From positions 1 to 6,854 of the forward strand of contig JBQTIA010000036.1 of the NCBI GenBank assembly GCA_052388455.1: DNA of 6,854 nucleotides, in the 5' to 3' direction. The notes beneath the pieces were generated by a model. It ran no database searches. It was not told the origin of the DNA and was given only the letters and a program-made list of their open reading frames with translations. Below, in pieces: positions 4,679-6,854 of this stretch; positions within the stretch are counted from its first letter, which is position 1, and each line of letters opens with the position of its first letter. This DNA comes from CAZSNH01 sp052388455 (lineage in GTDB: Bacteria; Pseudomonadota; Alphaproteobacteria; Rhizobiales; Hyphomicrobiaceae). Both the position numbers and the translations under genes were made by a program.

Positions 4679-6854
4679 CACGACGAAGATCGTCACCGTG
4701 GCCGTCGAGAAACCGCCCTGTCCGTCGGTGATGGTGTAGGTGACGGTTGCGAAGCCCGCGAAGCCGGACGCCGGCGTGAAGGTGAGCGTGCCGTCCTGAT
4801 TGATTCCGACCGATCCACCCGTTGCAGTGGCCCCGACCAGGGTCAGCACATCGTCATCGCCGCCTCCGTCGACATCGTTGGCCAGCACGTTGATGGTGAT
4901 CGCGGTGTCGGGTGTGGTGCGGATATAGTCGTTGCTGGCGACCGGCGGGGGATTGGTGATCTCGAACGTCACCGTGGTGGACACGCTGCCGCCGTGCCCA
5001 TCGGAAGCCGTGACGACCACCTGATAGATGCCATCTCCCTCCGGGCCGCCCTGGCTCGCGTCGGACGTCGGCCGGCCTGAGAACGTTCCGGTCGAGGGAT
5101 CGAAGGTGATGCCCGGCGGCAAGGCCGACGGATCGACGGACAACGTCAGCACGTCGGCGGCATCGGGATCGCGGAAGTAGTCCGAGACATCGAGTGTCAG
5201 CGGACGGCCGTCCTGGCCGGTCTGGCGAGGCACAACGTTGTCAGGGTCGGCGGGCGGCACACCCGGATTGAGCGGATCGACGACGACCGGCGCATCGTTG
5301 GCGCCGACGATGGTGATCGTCACCGTTGCGGTTGCGGTTCCGCCCTGTCCATCCGATACTTGGTAGGAGAACTGGTCCGTGCCCGTCTCGCCGACGCTCA
5401 GGTCGTTGAAGGCGCCGTTCGGATCGTAGTCGTACGAGCCGTCGGCATTGAGGGTGAGCAGCGCGCCGGACGCTAGTGTGATCGTCGTTCCGACGGCTCC
5501 GGGTGCGCCGTTGACGGCGACGACCGTCAGCGGATCGGAATCCGCTCCGCCGTCGCGATCGTTGCCGATCACGCTGCCCGTGACGCCGGGTCCGTCCTCC
5601 GGGGCGGTGTTGCTGTCGTCGAGTGCCATCGGCGGCGCGTTCGCGATGGTCACCGTCACGGTCGTCGTCACCACGCCGCCATGGCCGTCGGATGCGGTGA
5701 TCGTGATCAGGTATTCGCCTGGATTGCCCGTGTTGGAAGTCTGCGAGGCATCGGCGGGCGGCGTGCCGGTGATCACTCCGCTGACCGGATCGATGCTGAT
5801 CCAGCCCGGCGTGGTCGCGGGATCGAGCCCGAAGGTGAGCGGATCGCCGTCCGCATCCGCGATGAAGTCCGCGACGTCTATCGGAGTGATCGCCGTGCCA
5901 TCGTTCGACGCCGCATCGGGGATGATGTCGAGCGGATCGGCGGCCGGATTGGGATTTTCGGGATCGCCGGGGTTGGACGGATCGACGACGACCGGCGCGT
6001 CATTGGCGCCGACGATGGTGATGACGAGCTGCGCCTGATCCGTGCCGCCGTTTCCATCCGAGACGGTATAGACGATGGTCTCGCTCGCCGTTTGACCCTG
6101 TCCGAGTCCGTTGTACGCCGTGCCGGGCACGAAGGTGTAGGCGCCGTCGGCAGCAAGTGTCAGAACGCCACCGCCCGCTGTCACGAAGGGTACGCCGATG
6201 TCGATCGTCGAACCATTCTGCTCGGCAGATGCAACATGCAGCGGGTCGGCATCGGGGGCCGTATCGGCGTCGCCCGTCGCGGGATCGTTGACGACGTTGC
6301 CGGTGACCGAGACGGTATCTTCACCGACACTCGCCGTATCGTAGACGGCCACCGGGGGCAGGTTGACGATGCTCAGCGTGACCGTGGTGGTGGTGACTCC
6401 CCCCAGGCCATCCGACACGGTGATGGTGATGACGTATTCGCCCGGGTTGTCCGTGTTGGAATTCTGCGAGGCGTCGGCCGGCGGCGTACCGGTGATGATG
6501 CCCGAGACCGGATCGATCTGAAGCCAAGAGGGCGTCGTCGCCGGATCGAGTGCGAACGTCAGCGGATCGCCATCGGGGTCGGTGACGAACGGAGCGACGT
6601 CGATCGGGACCAGCGGCGTGCCGTCGCTGGTCGCTACATCCGGAATGATATTGAGCGGATCGGTGGCCGGCGTCGGATTGTTCGGCGTGCCTGGGTTGGC
6701 GGGGTCGATGATCACGGGGGCATCGTTGACCGGTATGACGCTGAGCGTCAGCGTGCCTGTGTCGGTGAGCGAACCGTCGGAGACGGTGTAGGTGGCGGCG
6801 GGCACGGCTCCGTTGTAGTTGGCGGCGGGCGTGAAGGTGTACGAGCCGTTGGCA
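3902..6854 (-). CDS. Giant cadherin/Ig-like repeat protein, C-terminal part (probable adhesin)
   Basis: The frame is open from the right edge to the stop at 3904-3902, giving about 983 residues; the N-terminus is outside the window. A GTG at 6805 is internal, because repeat sequence (ANGSYTFTPAANYNG) continues before it. Numbering from that GTG: a domain end (1-26), then three modules (27-266, 267-501, 502-709), each with an Ig or dystroglycan-type cadherin-like domain (DPDGDPLTF, TPSWLQIDPVSGIITGTPPADASQ, SDGLGG) followed by a VCBS-like domain (DGAYTFVPGTAYN, YTVSDGNGG, IVGANDAP) or, in the third, a tandem-95-like one (INVLANDVDGG). Asp-rich DxDGD motifs suggest calcium-stiffened rods. Residues 710-967 form a distinct C-terminal region without RTX GGxGxD repeats. 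Such proteins act in surface attachment or biofilm formation; that role is inferred. No secretion genes are present here. Convergent with the transpeptidase, 42 bases apart. Confidence 0.88.
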   Translation of the reverse strand, partial: ANGSYTFTPAANYNGAVPAATYTVSDGSLTDTGTLTLSVIPVNDAPVIIDPANPGTPNNPTPATDPLNIIPDVATSDGTPLVPIDVAPFVTDPDGDPLTFALDPATTPSWLQIDPVSGIITGTPPADASQNSNTDNPGEYVITITVSDGLGGVTTTTVTLSIVNLPPVAVYDTASVGEDTVSVTGNVVNDPATGDADTAPDADPLHVASAEQNGSTIDIGVPFVTAGGGVLTLAADGAYTFVPGTAYNGLGQGQTASETIVYTVSDGNGGTDQAQLVITIVGANDAPVVVDPSNPGDPENPNPAADPLDIIPDAASNDGTAITPIDVADFIADADGDPLTFGLDPATTPGWISIDPVSGVITGTPPADASQTSNTGNPGEYLITITASDGHGGVVTTTVTVTIANAPPMALDDSNTAPEDGPGVTGSVIGNDRDGGADSDPLTVVAVNGAPGAVGTTITLASGALLTLNADGSYDYDPNGAFNDLSVGETGTDQFSYQVSDGQGGTATATVTITIVGANDAPVVVDPLNPGVPPADPDNVVPRQTGQDGRPLTLDVSDYFRDPDAADVLTLSVDPSALPPGITFDPSTGTFSGRPTSDASQGGPEGDGIYQVVVTASDGHGGSVSTTVTFEITNPPPVASNDYIRTTPDTAITINVLANDVDGGGDDDVLTLVGATATGGSVGINQDGTLTFTPASGFAGFATVTYTITDGQGGFSTATVTIFVVPNTHVTGNPTVVPPAPEALTPSNLGLSTEGIVVATVNGVDVLGGISGSLGETGIIDNVANQISGLGSLGGRLGVGTSAQLEVQDLHRLWNLERLLDSDNGREQGTWTPEGLSGFSLRFAFAGDPSATHHAEIVLESLVHDRTLIVRLSSTEIPEHAHVVEYRVLQADGRALPDWLDRAGPEVLIGERPADSERVELRVIAVLSDGTTIERQVVIQTNSGEIQPLNPGQRAELLPMFTDQIEAQSRQADLERLALALAG
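4679..5299 (-). repeat. Adhesin module 3 (about 207 residues, diverged)
   Basis: It keeps the plan (NDAPVVVDPLNPG, LPPGITFDPSTGTFSGRPTSDASQ, TASDGHGG) but is shorter. Its second domain is a tandem-95-like type (ITINVLANDVDGGGDDD, GTLTFTPASGFAG) in place of the VCBS-like type. It is the last repeat before the unique C-terminal region. Confidence 0.75.
5300..6004 (-). repeat. Adhesin module 2 (235 residues)
   Basis: This is the closest relative of module 1. The segment GTPPADASQTSNTGNPGEY differs from module 1 at only two of 19 positions, and the DNA around 5718-5795 matches 6438-6515 closely. The VCBS-like half (DDSNTAPEDGPGVTGSVIGN, LNADGSYDYDPNGAFNDLS) is more diverged from module 1 than the Ig-like half. 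Confidence 0.8.
6005..6727 (-). repeat. Adhesin module 1 (241 residues)
   Basis: This module begins at NDAPVIIDPANPG and ends before ANDAPVVVDPSNPG. It consists of the Ig/cadherin-like half (LTFALDPATTPSWLQIDPVSG, GTPPADASQNSNTDNPGEY) and the VCBS-like half (VAVYDTASVGEDTVSVTGN, LAADGAYTFVPGTAYNG). It is closely related to module 2 at protein and DNA level. Confidence 0.8.

Noticed and set aside
4208..5080. Long plus-strand open frame (290 codons) opposite the adhesin gene
   Set aside because: Its Arg/Gly/Asp-rich translation has no domain pattern, and the minus strand here encodes clear repeat domains. It is an antisense shadow of a GC-rich gene.

Overview
The window is GC-rich DNA with strongly GC-biased codon use. 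The gene types (alphaproteobacterial glycine-zipper surface protein, secreted YkuD transpeptidase, very long cadherin/Ig-like repeat protein) suggest an alphaproteobacterium, probably of the Hyphomicrobiales (Rhizobiales). That placement is an inference from style and gene content; no rRNA or other phylogenetic marker is present.

Layout. Bases 1-113 form a nested palindromic repeat of the REP/BIME kind. Bases 114-501 hold no convincing gene, but contain a coding-like open frame on the minus strand and a possible intrinsic terminator. Four plus-strand genes follow: a secreted glycine-zipper protein with a 15-bp tandem repeat (502-1047); a MarR-family regulator, best started at a TTG (1258-1728); a stand-alone response-regulator receiver protein (2016-2477); and a secreted L,D-transpeptidase with a long disordered C-terminal tail, also best started at a TTG (2606-3859). 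Converging on it from the minus strand is the 3' part of a very large repeat protein (stop at 3902), open to the right edge of the window and so missing its N-terminus. It carries three modules of about 205-241 residues, each pairing an Ig/dystroglycan-type cadherin-like domain with a VCBS or tandem-95-like domain, and then a distinct C-terminal domain. A perfect 10-bp hairpin sits at the convergent junction and overlaps the transpeptidase stop codon.

How the genes fit together. Three of the five genes encode envelope or surface proteins: the glycine-zipper protein, the peptidoglycan cross-linking or tethering enzyme, and the probable adhesin. Two small regulators lie between them. The gaps between genes (210, 287 and 128 bases) do not suggest a tight operon, and nothing in the sequence proves that the regulators control the envelope genes. 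I found no clear sign of a new multi-gene system. The most interesting items are the duplicated adhesin modules, the RTX-free adhesin C-terminus, the tailed transpeptidase, the orphan receiver protein, and the palindromic element with its adjoining coding-like frame.
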